DNA from: Zonotrichia leucophrys gambelii
Lineage: Eukaryota > Chordata > Aves > Passeriformes > Passerellidae
DNA: 64,000 nucleotides
Assembly: GCF_028769735.1 (NCBI RefSeq)
Contig: NC_088171.1
Location: 90,938,912-91,002,911 of the forward strand
Direction of reading: 5' to 3'
Under the pieces are notes generated by a model, which had not been told where the DNA came from, did not search any database, and worked only from the letters and a program-made list of their open reading frames with translations. Shown piece after piece: positions 12,965 through 24,395 of this stretch; the stretch's first letter is position 1; each line of letters opens with the position of its first letter. Made by a program: the position numbers and the translations under genes.

Positions 12965-13825
12965 GATTAAAAAAAGAGCCTATGTCTACCAGAGCTAAAG
13001 AATAGGATGCAATAAATAAACTGCAGCTTCTAATGGGGGCATTAATGCATTTTTTTTTTAACATGGCTTAACAAGATTTTACAAGCTGTTCCAGTTTCAG
13101 GGATCCTGTTTTACATTTCTTTCTTACTGTCTCCAAACAACCTATACAGAGACTCAATTATGTGGCATTATCTTTCAGGGAAGAATCATTTTCTTAGGTT
13201 TTTATCTGCTTGAAAGCAGAATGCTACAATGTCAATTCCATGAGCAAATGAGGCTGCTCGCTGAACAATCATAGAGCAACCAAATGCACAACCTTACTGC
13301 AGTGATACAGTCACATATTCTAAACTAATTTGGGATACTTACATATGCACATGTGTATTCACTCCAATCACTATTAATATTAGGCTCACAGCAATGTACA
13401 CAGCATAGATAAAAGCAATTGATACACTTAACTCTTCAATACGGATTATTTACTGCAGTATCTGAGCTTGCATAAAAATATTCTTGTCTATTCCAGGTTA
13501 AATCTGGGAACATTTTGTTTGGCTTATAGAGGCCAGGATCTCAAACAAAGCATTTCCTGATATCTGTAGCTCTGGTTTTGTTTTTAATACAGCTTTCTGT
13601 GTAAAAGGGGTTAAAAGTAAAAGGCGTTTTGCTTAGTATTTTTTCAAAACTCCGTCAAAATTCTAAGTGAGTTAAATGCTTAAATTAGCAAATAGATGAT
13701 GATACCTTAGAGTGAAAACTTAGAGAATTGTTAACAGTTCCTGCTTCTGTAAGAAATATATGTATAAATTGACTGAAAACCTGCTTATCCAATATCCAAA
13801 TGGAACTTGAGGCCTACAGCTCAAT
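12965..13825. other. Non-coding stretch, nothing recognised
   Basis: AT-rich, with a short T-run at about 13051. No frame, repeat family or RNA gene that I can support. Confidence 0.55.
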
Positions 13826-13834
13826 CTTCTGCTC

Positions 13835-14060
13835 AAAGCTCGATCAGGTCTTAGGTCAGAACAGGTTACTCAGGACATTATACAGTTGAATTTTGGAAGT
13901 GCAAAGGATAGAGTTTGTCCACCCTCCCTAAGCAACTTGTTTCAATGCTTGACTGAGCTCGTGGAGAAAGATTGCCCTTATACATGATTGGACTCTCTCG
14001 TTTCAGCTTGGGCTTGTTGCCTCTTGTCTTCCCTCCATGCCTCCCACTGATCTTCCAACA
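13835..14060 (-). mobile_element. CR1 LINE 3' fragment, decayed
   Basis: Read on the + strand, the order of words is that of a reversed CR1 3' region: 'caggttactcagg', 'acagttgaattttggaag', 'gtccaccctccctaagcaac', 'ttgtttcaatgcttgac', then the counterpart of the CR1 'tcagtttgaagccattgcc' block ('tcagcttgggcttgttgcc', about 14005-14023). The substitution level is high, so this is an old copy. An 81-codon - strand frame across it is a by-product of the element. The right-hand limit is uncertain and the element may reach about 14110. Confidence 0.8.
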
Positions 14061-14064
14061 AAAT

Positions 14065-15700
14065 TCTTGTTCTAAACACTGTTTAATGGCATAGACAGAA
14101 TGCAACTGTTCTAATAAACACACAAGTCAGATAGGTAATTTTCATTACCACGGCTAACTATGGCAATATCAAGAAAAAGATTTGAAAATGGGCCTCCTCT
14201 GGGCCACTCTATTGGATCCACCAGCATTCAAAAAAATCTCTCAGCTTTAAAAAGCCTTACATAAAACTACAGAAGGTTTTACTGTAGGTCAAATTTGAAA
14301 TCTCAAAGAATGACAGATTGAAAATCAGTCCAGGAAACAAAACAGAGATGCAGTCTAATATTTTTTCAATATTTTTTTCTTTAATAAGACTTAATAAAGT
14401 CTGATAAAATTAGTTTGACAAAATTAGTTCATCAGCATCTCAACACACCACTGAGAGGGTTGACAATAATGACTAAAGCTGTAATGGGCTCAATAAGACA
14501 CCATAAGAATTTACAGCACACTAGCTCAAGGCACAAAATTTAGAAACAGGAAATTGCCTACACAGGAAATTTTTAACAATTTAGCTGAGAAACGTGAACA
14601 GATAACCTCAGCTTTCTTGGTAAAAGGAACAAATACTTTCTAGCAAGAGAGAAGGTAGAACAAGTGCAAGACTCAATTGCGTTCTCTGCTTCATTATGTT
14701 TATGAGTTGACAGACATCTAAAGTTTAACCCCTCTTTTACACCTCAGAGGGACCAGATCAAGATTTGCCTGTGGCAAATGAAGGAAAACTAAGGAAGGAC
14801 TGAGAGCAGGACTTAAACCTCCCGGAGGCAATATTACCCAGTCACAGCATGCAGAGATTTCTGCAGCTGGGATGATAAGTAACGCAAGCCTGAGGAACGA
14901 CACAGCGTCGCAGGGTAGGAAAGGGGCTCCTCGCTGATATCACAGCTAATAACTCTACATGTGCAGACCAGAGGTGAATGAGGTATGGCTAAGGATGAGG
15001 GCCTGAGGTGACTGGGGGAAATCTCCTGCACAGCTATGGAATGGAATAAATAATTGATATTTCCACCTTGCAAACCAAGCCTTACACAACAGAAGTAATA
15101 AATAACATTTAAGAACTATTTCCAGGAATTTATGAAGATTCTGAAACACCCAAAAATTATCCCAGATATCACAATATGTCTAACTAAAAGCTGTGCTGCT
15201 ACAAAGGTGTGGGCTGTTTTTCAAAATTTACTGCAAAAAAGAAAACCCATTTTGATGCATTAGGATTTTCCTTAATCTAAAGAAATCAGATTTATGAGTA
15301 GTCAGTATCAGATTCCTCTTTCTCATCCTTTTAACCCACTACATTTCCAACAGCTAATGTGGAGGTGCATTCAATGTGAAAATTCTAAGGGGTCTTCTTA
15401 AAAACCAGTGCATGTAAAAAGGTATAATGACCAAATAGTTTTCCACCCAAAAAGCTGAGTAGTGCTTGGTACTTCCCACTCTGCACAGCTCTGTTCACTC
15501 TTACTTCACTTTGCATTGCTGCTTACTTAAGGCAAGGTGTTGTTGCCAAAGTTCACAAAATTTGTTTCTCATACAGCTCACAAAACACCTTGTTCATGTT
15601 GAGAATTCTTTGTCAGGCATTTTTGTTAACTACAACATTTCTTTAGCAATTTCAGAAGTATAGAGCAAAGTTGCAATTTCAAGAGTTTTGAAGTGAAACA
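14065..15700. other. Non-coding stretch with one local CpG cluster
   Basis: Mostly AT-rich. Between 14883 and 14933 there are five CpG in about 50 bases (14883, 14898, 14906, 14909, 14932), which is rare in this window. The surrounding 14730-15010 is also less AT-rich and carries three overlapping short - strand frames. No known repeat or promoter motif was recognised. Confidence 0.5.
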
Positions 15701-15708
15701 CAGCAGAC

Positions 15709-15743
15709 TTTCATTTCAGCTGCATAATGCAGCTGAAACGAAA
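15709..15743. repeat. Hairpin-forming inverted repeat
   Basis: Arms tttcagctgcat and atgcagctgaaa (15714-15738) are perfectly complementary over 12 bp around a single central A. After one mismatch, pairing continues outward for four more base pairs. It lies eight bases before a second, independent hairpin. Confidence 0.85.
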
Positions 15744-15750
15744 CATCACG

Positions 15751-15778
15751 TCTTCTGTGATGTTCTGATCACAGAAGA
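15751..15778. repeat. Hairpin-forming inverted repeat, 11-bp arms
   Basis: Arms tcttctgtgat (15751-15761) and atcacagaaga (15768-15778) are perfectly complementary with a 6-nt loop. The left arm can alternatively pair with upstream acatcac to form a smaller stem. A T run follows directly. No tRNA- or miRNA-like structure can be claimed. Confidence 0.85.
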
Positions 15779-15784
15779 TTTTTT

Positions 15785-17325
15785 TTTACTTCTGACAATA
15801 TTAATTATAGCTAAAAAAAACCCACCACATTTACTCTTTAAAAAAAAAAAAAAACATTTCCTGCCCATAAAGAGGTTTTCCAACTTATTTTGCACAAAAA
15901 TTTTAGATGTCAAAATTAAAAAATCAGCCCAAGTATATCACTATTTTGCAGCTGTCCCAAGATTACCATAAGAAAACTAGAAGGCCTAGTTAAAACTGTT
16001 AGTTCTTCTAGACATTTATATTCTGCTAGTCAGAGTAAAGGAATTGTTCAGAGATTTAAAATCAGGAGTCGCAATGATCCCATATTTCAACTTCCTGCAT
16101 AAGAGAAGCTATACAATGTCACAGAAAAATTTCTGAGGCAAGACTGGTAACCTGTGGTTAAAACAAAATATATGACCTTAACCTAAGAACCTAACAATGA
16201 ATATCCCACCAGAGTTATTGGTATTTTCTGGTGAATCATTTTACTTAAAACTATGTACATAGTTTCCATTGCTGCCCTTACCCATATGCACTGTTCTACC
16301 TTTTCGAATTTGTTAAGATTTTGTCTATAACTTTTACAAGAGCAGTAGGAATATATTTATACAAATCAAAAGAAGACAGCATCAAAGGTGCTCTGTACAT
16401 CTTTGACATGAAAATGCACCCTGAAACAAAATCTTAACATTTATGCAAAGATTAATTTTAATGTCAAGTAGCATATGCCTTTCCTGTTTTCCATAGGTTA
16501 TTTTGTTTATGGGTTACAGGAAGCTAATGGAACATTCTAGATAAATCACAGATGAACTAAATTAACACATATATAACACAATCAATTTTGTATTTATTAT
16601 AATAATTATGGAAACCTATCCATCCACTGGAAAATATTTTTCTAAGATCAAATTACACTGGGAAGTACTCCACTGATAAAACAATTTATGAATGAAACCC
16701 ATGATACATAACAAGTCAGGAAAATCTCTTTTACCTCAGAAATGAAGATTTTCCCTAGTGTAAAAGAAGAAAATTTGCTCATGGAGTATAATATATACTG
16801 AATAATGGACCAAATATATGATAAATAAAATTATTTCATTTTTCTAATTTTGGAATATTTTTCATGTGTGTCAAACAACAAGTATAACGGCCTCTAGACT
16901 ACAATTCAAAGTTTTTTTCCAAGAAAGAGAAAATTATCCTTTTTTATGTTATTTCATCATAACAGCATAATGTGGTTTATATAAAAATTTGTGGTTGTGT
17001 ATTTTCTGAGCTTAATGAAGTAAACTCATTAAAACGCAATAAATTTAAGCCTAAATCATTATAACTTTGGATTACTAATGTTTCAACTTGATTTGTTTAT
17101 TAATGTCATCTTTACCATCAATTTTTTAATCCACTGTACTGTATTCTTCAAATTACAAAAAATGAAGAACACATTTTCCTGGTTCAGTCCCATTTTTGTA
17201 AGAGACCCATGAGACTAAATGAGGTAGTTGCATGATTCCTGTTGTCTAAGAGCAAATTCTTTTGATTCCATTTACAAGATATAGTACTACTTCCACAATA
17301 ATAAGACATAGCTATATGCAACTTT
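15785..17325. other. Non-coding AT-rich stretch
   Basis: Contains a 15-base A run at about 15839-15854 and otherwise featureless AT-rich sequence. This side would hold the RNase H and integrase of the Ty3/Gypsy element that starts at its right edge, but I could not read either one in it. Confidence 0.5.
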
Positions 17326-17329
17326 CTGC

Positions 17330-17912
17330 ATGATCCCACAACATTTTAGGTCACTTTCGTTTTCCACAGACATAAATTAATTTTATAGTATTTACTATGT
17401 ATCCAGATTGGAATGAAAGCTCTTTTTTAAAGCCCTAATTATTTAGTTCCTTTCAGAACTTATGTTTTTAAAAAAATCTCCTAAGTGTCATTGAAAACTC
17501 TGGGAATCTATGAGAACAGTCTCCTGTCCAAGCATACTAGAGAAGTATGATGTATTAAACCTGACAGGATGATGTTCATTAATCTTTGAAATGTAGTCGG
17601 GACACTGGTAATTCCAAGAGGCATTACATTAAAATGAAAAGCCCCCTTATGGCAAATGAAGGTGGTTTTTTGTTTCCTGTCATCATCCATTTGTAACTGC
17701 CAATAGCCGCTAGTTAAATCAATGCACCTGATAAATATTGCTTGACTGAGGAAATCTAGAGAATCATCATTTCTTAGCACTGGGTATTTATCTTGTTTTC
17801 TTATTACATTTATTTTTCAGCAGTTCTGTGCTCTGAAAACCTGTTCATACCATTTGGCTTTTCAGCAATTAACATTGGCCTAAGGGCAAACTGAGTGAGG
17901 GAGATGGTTTCA
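17330..17912 (-). mobile_element. Ty3/Gypsy-type retrotransposon fossil: broken reverse transcriptase
   Basis: The - strand carries the core of a Ty3/Gypsy-type reverse transcriptase, which copies the element's RNA into DNA. In order: PMLIAEKPNG (about 17878-17849), matching the family's 'P(V/I)VLVxKPDG' block; RKQDKYPVLRNDDSL (about 17796-17752), matching 'RKDxYPLPRIDDxL'; IDLTSGYWQLQM (about 17719-17684), the family hallmark 'LDLxSGYWQ'; then FNVMPLG, TFQRLM and SLVCLD. The catalytic box that should read Y-x-D-D has become C-L-D-R. Beyond this the frame breaks with stops, and KKELSFQSGYIVN (about 17428-17390) looks like the next conserved block, 'KREVSFLGHIVS'. At least two frame changes and several stops show it is dead. 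No LTR, gag, protease, RNase H or integrase was recognised. Retroviral RTs have a different block 3 sequence, so assignment to Ty3/Gypsy is firm; the clade is not. Confidence 0.87.
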
Positions 17913-17914
17913 GA

Positions 17915-18765
17915 CCAAAGCATATACTAAAACTGTTGCTTTACCGCACTTCCTTACAGAGGTTTGTGGACAGAATTTCATGAGTCCTGATGTTTTTATC
18001 TAATATCTACCTCTCTCACTTGTATGGTAACACTTGTAAGACTTTGAAACAGAAAAGCTCTATTGCCCATCCAACTCAGGAAAAACAAAACTAATACCAT
18101 CTCTAAAACATGACTCTAGGAATTGATTTATATCCCAGAAGTGTGTAAAGACTAGACCCAGGCAATGATTTACCCCTCCCTCATCTTGAAACCATTACAA
18201 AATTCAAGAGAAACAGAGGAAAAATCTTTAAATGCTTATTGTTTAACCTTTTAGCTTCAAGTCACACAGTTATGATTTATAAATGAAATACATAAAAGTG
18301 GGTGAAGACAAAAGAGATATACGTGATACAGTCTTGAAAAATCTCTTTTGTTTGTTGGGTTTGCCTATAGTATAGAGAATATGAAGTGCAAATTTAAGAC
18401 TTATTTGTATTTATTTACCCCAAACATTTCTGTTTCTTGCTTTTAAAAGGGCAGTATTTTTCAGAAGTGCCCATTTACTTTGTGCCATTATTTTACATGT
18501 CTAGCCTGTGATCCATACATTTGGGCAATCCAAGATTAGTGATCACCAAATAATGATATGAATTGGTGTATTTTTCTTTAAGGATAAAATTCCCAAACTA
18601 TTAAAATGCTTCCTTCAGCGACTTGCAAAAACACTTTTAAATGGTACATTTGCATATGGAGCAATTAGAAGCTATATAGTTTAACAACAGGAAGAAGATC
18701 TTTCCAGTGATTTATTGATGTTTATTGCCCTGATAGGCAATGAATTAGAACCAGCAATGCTCTGA
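17915..18765. other. Non-coding stretch beside the RT fossil
   Basis: This is the side where gag/protease of the Ty3/Gypsy element would lie. I could not read either with confidence. The part at 18600-18770 is non-repetitive, with words such as 'atttgcatatggag' (octamer-like), and could be a conserved non-coding element, but there is no direct support. Confidence 0.45.
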
Positions 18766-18774
18766 ATGGTATTC

Positions 18775-18935
18775 TGAAGCACAGAGTCAGGAGTCTTCCC
18801 TTCAGAATTCCCTACTTGATCTTGAACAAGCTAACCTGAACACCAGCTCCCCATCTTTACAATGGGCCAACAATTCCATTCTGCAAAGCACTAGTAGTGT
18901 GTAGGTATGATATTATATAAAATGAGATGCACAGC
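18775..18935 (+). mobile_element. MIR-like SINE relic
   Basis: The order of words follows the MIR consensus. 'gcacagagtcaggagtc' corresponds to the head. 'cttgatcttgaacaagctaa' corresponds to the 'tgaccttgggcaagtcactt' core. 'ccatctttacaatgggcc' corresponds to 'catctgtaaaatgggg', and a weaker tail contains 'aaagcactagtagtgtg'. MIR is a tRNA-derived CORE-SINE spread in early amniotes, and only very diverged copies remain in birds. The identification rests on word order by eye. Confidence 0.5.
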
Positions 18936-18939
18936 TAGC

Positions 18940-20120
18940 AGCCTTGAGAGCTGTGAAAATACCAACAATATAATACCTTAACCAGATAGTATCTCAAGGG
19001 GCAGACTTATTTCACGAGTATGCTATTTGGAGTAAAAGAAGTAAAGCACATGTCACAAATTTGCTAACAGTTTTGGTCCATAGTTGATTATATCCAGTTG
19101 CTAAATCAGTCTTTTCTCCCAAGACAGAAAATTCATTAAAAATTCATTTTGCCTCATTAGCTGGAGATGTTTCTATTTTGAGTTATACTCTTACCTGAGT
19201 TTTTTATAGACAGATTTCACTCAGAATTTGAAAAAATATCTGTAATAAAAGCTTGGTCCAGCAAAACAATTCATGCATAACTTGAAACATGAAAATAATG
19301 TCACTGAATTCAGGCCAGCTGGCTAGGTATTTGTGGCATTTATGTGGGCACCTATGGCCTGTCAACTGAAGTCACAAATTTTCAAGGTTGTCCTGTGCTG
19401 CCATACATTTACACCACGTCATGGAGAAGGTTACTCTAATGACAAGAGTGAAGAACAAATCTTTCAGTACACACAGCATGGTTTGCCTGAAGACAAACGG
19501 CAGGGAAAGGAGGGCATGGATACAACACCACTGCCTGGCACCACACAAATATGAAATGAGAAGCAGCCAGAGGACTGCTGATGTTCTGTGTCCACCCTCC
19601 ACGTGACAAACACAATATTAATACAGAAAACATCATGCACAACAGCCACAAAGAGAGCTATTGAAAAAAATCCTGCCACACTTACAAAGAAGAGAAAGGA
19701 AGCATTGATGTATTTTGTCAGAAATAACCAATAAATAGCTTATATATATATAAATTCTTCCATTCCAATTTCACATCATCTTTTAATATCATTTGGGGAA
19801 GTCTTTTGTCATCACTGCCATTCAGTGGGCTTTATCATAACAATGGTCATCACTAGGATGATTTCTGCAGCAGATGTTAAGGTCTGGCTTCAAGACAAAC
19901 AAGACAAGCTTGCTCCATCCCACTGATTTACCTCAGCCTGCAGGAATTGACGGACAATTCAATGCCTCCACAGACATCTTTACTCTAGGTGCCTTTAGAA
20001 ACCAAGCCCCGGCTGCTTGGCATTCACTATCCTTCTCACATCCTCATTTTCAGCTAGGAATAGCTTGCTCTCATGTTTGACAATATATATTTCACATTTG
20101 GTAATTATTCTTCATCACAT
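18940..20120. other. Non-coding stretch, nothing firm
   Basis: At 19330-19680 several short frames on both strands overlap because the sequence is locally less AT-rich. None resembles a known protein. A short (TA)n run lies at 19740-19752. Confidence 0.5.
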
Positions 20121-20124
20121 TATC

Positions 20125-20400
20125 ATAATGTACCATGTCCTAAGGGCAACAGCCCTTTGAGATTCAGTTCTCTTGGCCTCTCCCATTAATACAGGCCTAC
20201 TGGCTGTTTTACATGATTGAGGTTTGACTCACAGAAATACAAATAACATAAATTTAGGCCACCGGCTTTTTAATCTCCCCTTGGCTCCCAAGCAAGGCAG
20301 ATGACAATATTCTAATCTGTTTTCCATAATAATTAAGGCTCTCATTTAGTTTATGGTTTTATAATTGAAGCACCACCCCTCAAGAAAAATCACAGGTTCT
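20125..20400. promoter_or_regulatory. Candidate conserved non-coding element (texture only)
   Basis: A complex sequence with no long frame and no repeat signature. It holds homeobox-type cores (attaat, ataattaagg, ataattgaag) and a 'ctttttaatctcccc' block. It resembles distal vertebrate enhancers in composition. No conservation evidence is available here. Confidence 0.18.
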
Positions 20401-20404
20401 TTTC

Positions 20405-23400
20405 CACTTCATAGGAAAATCAGGGAAATTCTGCACATAACAGAAGGGGCAATAGGCAGTAACAGAAAAGACATTTATATAGAAAAAAGGACATGTTCAA
20501 AAAGGTTGACATTTCTAGGGTGATAAAATCATGTCCACACAGCACAACTGGGAACATGTTAGAGAACATTGAGCAAGCTCCAAATTTCTTTGCATCTGGT
20601 GCAATAAAAGGAAACACTGCTCCATAAACATATGAGAAGAATTAGCATGCCTCACTGTGCAAGCTGTTTTGTCCTACTGACAGGGCTGTCTGCAGCCAAC
20701 TCATTTGACACCAGCAATGGGTAATCCATGCCATGCCCCATGACATGATTTAAGTGTGCCCGTCACAGCAAACATTGCTCCAGATTTAGAATGGAGTTTC
20801 CCTTAGCTTGAAAATTTTCACAAAGGTTAAATCTTCATGTTGACTTTGGAGAGCTCTATATTTGTTGGCTTTCACTAGTGGGATGTAGCCAGTTTGTCTC
20901 TTTGCAGCAAGAAAATATGAACAATGGCTCACAACTGAGAAAGGTAAGTAGAGATAGGCCAAAGGCTGTGCTACTCATCCCATATCAGAAGCCAGAAGTG
21001 TGTGTTTGTTCTTTCTGTTGTGAGTCATTAATGTTATTTCAAAATGGGAAAACTTCAACTGGACTATTGTCCACCTAAACACACAATGTTGATTAAAAAG
21101 AACACACACAGAAAATGTCATTAGTCTTTTCATTAGTCACAGAGAGGATAACATAAGATCCCAAGGAAGAAGAAAGTGGAAATACAGGATTTTTTCCTAC
21201 CACTTCTGGAAAAATAAGGGAAGGGAAACTTGAGGCAGAAACAGCGAAGTGGCACACAGACAACCTGGCCCTTACATCAGGAGCAATGAGGACAGGACTG
21301 AAGTGAAGAACAGTAGTTAGGATTATCGTATGTGCCAAAAACCATCATCTGTCAGCACGGGCAAACCAGGCATGATAACAGCAGTGTGAACAATGAAGTG
21401 AGGTTCAAAGACTTCCCGTTCTTTCAGGGTGCCCAGAGCTCCTGGACTACACAAGGGCCAGGAGGATCACAGAGCTGTTGGAAGGTTATATTCAAAACAA
21501 GTGTTTGCCAAAATAAGTGCTATTTTCTTGGCATCTTGGGGGGCATTTCTGACCTGCATTTTCCCAAGTAGTTGTGCTTTTTCCAAGCTGCTGGAGTATG
21601 CTCAAAGCTGGTGTGTAGTGAAGCTGATGGTATTGTAGCCGACAGGTGAGCTGGCCTCTCTGAGGGAAGACAGAGACACACAACTTTATTAAAATAAGCC
21701 AGTCCCTGTTATCACAAGGCTGCTCCACGAATCAGAACATGGTCCTAGCAAAGACAATGATAACAGGGTACTCTAGGCCCTTTCAAACACTATCTTTACA
21801 AACCAGGATATGAGTAGCATTAAACAGTAGCTAACTGCTGTTTACTGTCAGGCACACATTTTAATGTCTACACACCATATGTCACTTTCTACATCCCCAT
21901 CCTCCCACATATTTTAAGTTCAAAAGAGCTGTCAGTCCTTATCTAACCTTTGGTTTTTGGGAAGTGGTTCCATATTATTTTCCCTTTGGTTCTCAGAGAT
22001 AGCAGTTTAGGTATTACTTCAATGATATATAAAAATAATTAGGAAAAGATGTTGCAAGAAAGTTATTTTAATTTGCTTCCAGAGAAGGGGTTAAAATCAA
22101 CTTCATTTCAACTACAGCACTGTTGACTAGCAGTCAAATAACTACTCTATGAGATGATTATGACTTCACAGCAAGGGGAGAAATTTTTACAGGAATTACA
22201 TGAGAGATTTACTCTCTGCCATGTGGATGATACAAGAGACAATGCACGTAGCACTGAGAGTGTTCAAGGGAAATATGGGATACCTGTATCTACTGCACAA
22301 TATCTTTCATCCAGTGAAGCTCACTGTTGGGATGGCTCCAAAACTTCTCTGCAGAAATAGTGTTTAATATTTCTGTTATTATTATTCTGACAAGAGCAAT
22401 AAATGTCTCAACTTTTCAAGCAGTAAATTAAACTAGCTGTTAACAAAGCTCCAAATTGAAATTATGTCACAAACAGGAGAAAAAAAAAAAGTTTGGCATT
22501 CTTCTACCACACTGTTTTCCTTATCCAAAAAAAAAATTTTAAAAAACTAATATAATTAGTTTTACTCATTTTCTTAACTGTTATTCTTCAACTTCCTAAA
22601 ACTGCAAGAGGTTCTGAAATTGCAGATTTGTAAAAGGAACCACAGATATTATCAATTTCAATGCAAGGAGAAAGATAGGGATGAGAAGAAAGGGTGTTAG
22701 GCCCACATCATTTTGATGTGGCTATTTTATCAGTATACAGTGCTTTCCACAAATGGAAAAAACATCAGGCAAATGTTGCTCTACCTTATATCAAGTTAAA
22801 GGTAAAAATTGTGAAGTTCCTCCTATTTTTGTAAAATTGTTCTGCCAGTTTTCAACACAATCTACTGAGAGGTTATCTGGCTTCATCCAACAGCTGAAAG
22901 ACTTAGGAAGAGGATACAAGTTTGAACAGGTTTTCTCAAAAGCAGTGAAATATTTCCAAAGACTATTTATATCAAAAATATAATACTTACTATTTAAGCC
23001 ATAGCAGAAGAGGCTGAAATTCTGCATAACCCTAAAATCTTACCACCTGAGTATTCTACTCAGTTTTAATAGTGCATAAAGGTCATATACCCCAGTGAAA
23101 CAGGGAAGAGACAGAAATTTTTGCCAGGCAAGCTGCAATGCCTCAATTTACCACTGAGCTGAAATGGATTTAAAAGTGAAACTAACTCAAATTTTACTAA
23201 TTCTGTCATTGTAAAACAGATAAGGCTTGTCAATATAAAAATTCATTCACAAATAGCATCTGTAAAAGCACTTAGGCAAATTGATAAAAATACATTATGC
23301 ACATTAATCAGTTTTATTAAAATTAAAAGAAGACATCATATTTATGCTTAAATTAGAATCATCATGGCTTTGGGAAGACGAAAATTAAAAATAAAATAAG

Positions 23401-24262
23401 ACTAAGCTAACAATGGTTAATGTTGAGTTTCTGAACTATAAAATCATAAAGCAGATGAGACTAAAAAAGCAGACTGAAGACCCCAACAGTTTAGATATGT
23501 ACACATGCTTCAGAATACACAGAATGTTACAGATCTGAGGATCTTATGTCATAGTGATGTGTTGTTATCTGCCCTTCATGAAAAACCTAATTAGCACAAT
23601 TATCTTCTGCACTAGGTGTGATACCTTTACAATTAATTCACATCACACAGTGGATGCCAACACTCCAAAGTCTCCAGAATTCCAGGAAACAGAAAACTTA
23701 GCTGGTCAATACTAACTTATTTTATTATATGATTGAACAAAAAATGTGAGGCAAAACATTGTTTGCACCATTGTTTAACTCTCGAGTGGAATTTCAAAAA
23801 TTTCTTGTGATTCTGCAGCCAAAATCATGCTCCAGTTTTACTGACAAAGGGGCCAACTGAGGCCCTTGAAATAAAGGAGTCCTAATATTTAGGAATAAAC
23901 ACTAAATTTAAAGGTCAATTAAAAAAAATAAATCAGGAATTATTGCAAAATACTCCTTGAAAGAGAAGACACAAAATAAAGGATCACTGGCAAATGAATT
24001 AGCAATAAAAAATAAATTCATTTTATGATAGAATTAGGGCCATAGACACAAAATTGTGACAGATATATTCTATAGTTAGAACAACCAAATTAATCCAATA
24101 TAAAGATAGATGGGAATTTTTTTAGAACACTCTTGATACTGTGTTTTGAAGTTGTACTTGTCTGCCTCTAAGACATTGAGAAGAAATTGAAAAACTGGAA
24201 AATACTCAAAGCTAAAATCTTCTGAGTGCCTGGGCTGGACACAGACGCCACTTAGATAACAA
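20405..24262. other. Non-coding stretch, nothing recognised
   Basis: Short overlapping frames at 21330-21730 follow a local rise in GC. No family resemblance and no repeat consensus that I know. AT-rich simple tracts occur near 22480-22550. Confidence 0.5.
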
Positions 24263-24267
24263 GAGTT

Positions 24268-24395
24268 TTCCATTTTACAGCTGGAGAAATAGAGGAAAAG
24301 ACTGAGGAACTCCTCCCTGTTTGGATTCCATGTTGGTGGTTTCTCAGAAGCTGAGTGGCACCCATTATCTCACACAAGTCCTTCATTGCAGTAAT
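24268..24395 (-). mobile_element. Possible MIR-like SINE relic
   Basis: 'ccattttacagctggagaaa' followed by 'gaggaaaagactgagg' closely matches the reversed MIR core 'cattttacagatgaggaaactgagg'. The following 'cagaagctgagtggcac' is compatible with the reversed 'cagctagtaagtggcag' part. The match outside the first 40 bases is weak and the limits are approximate. Confidence 0.38.
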
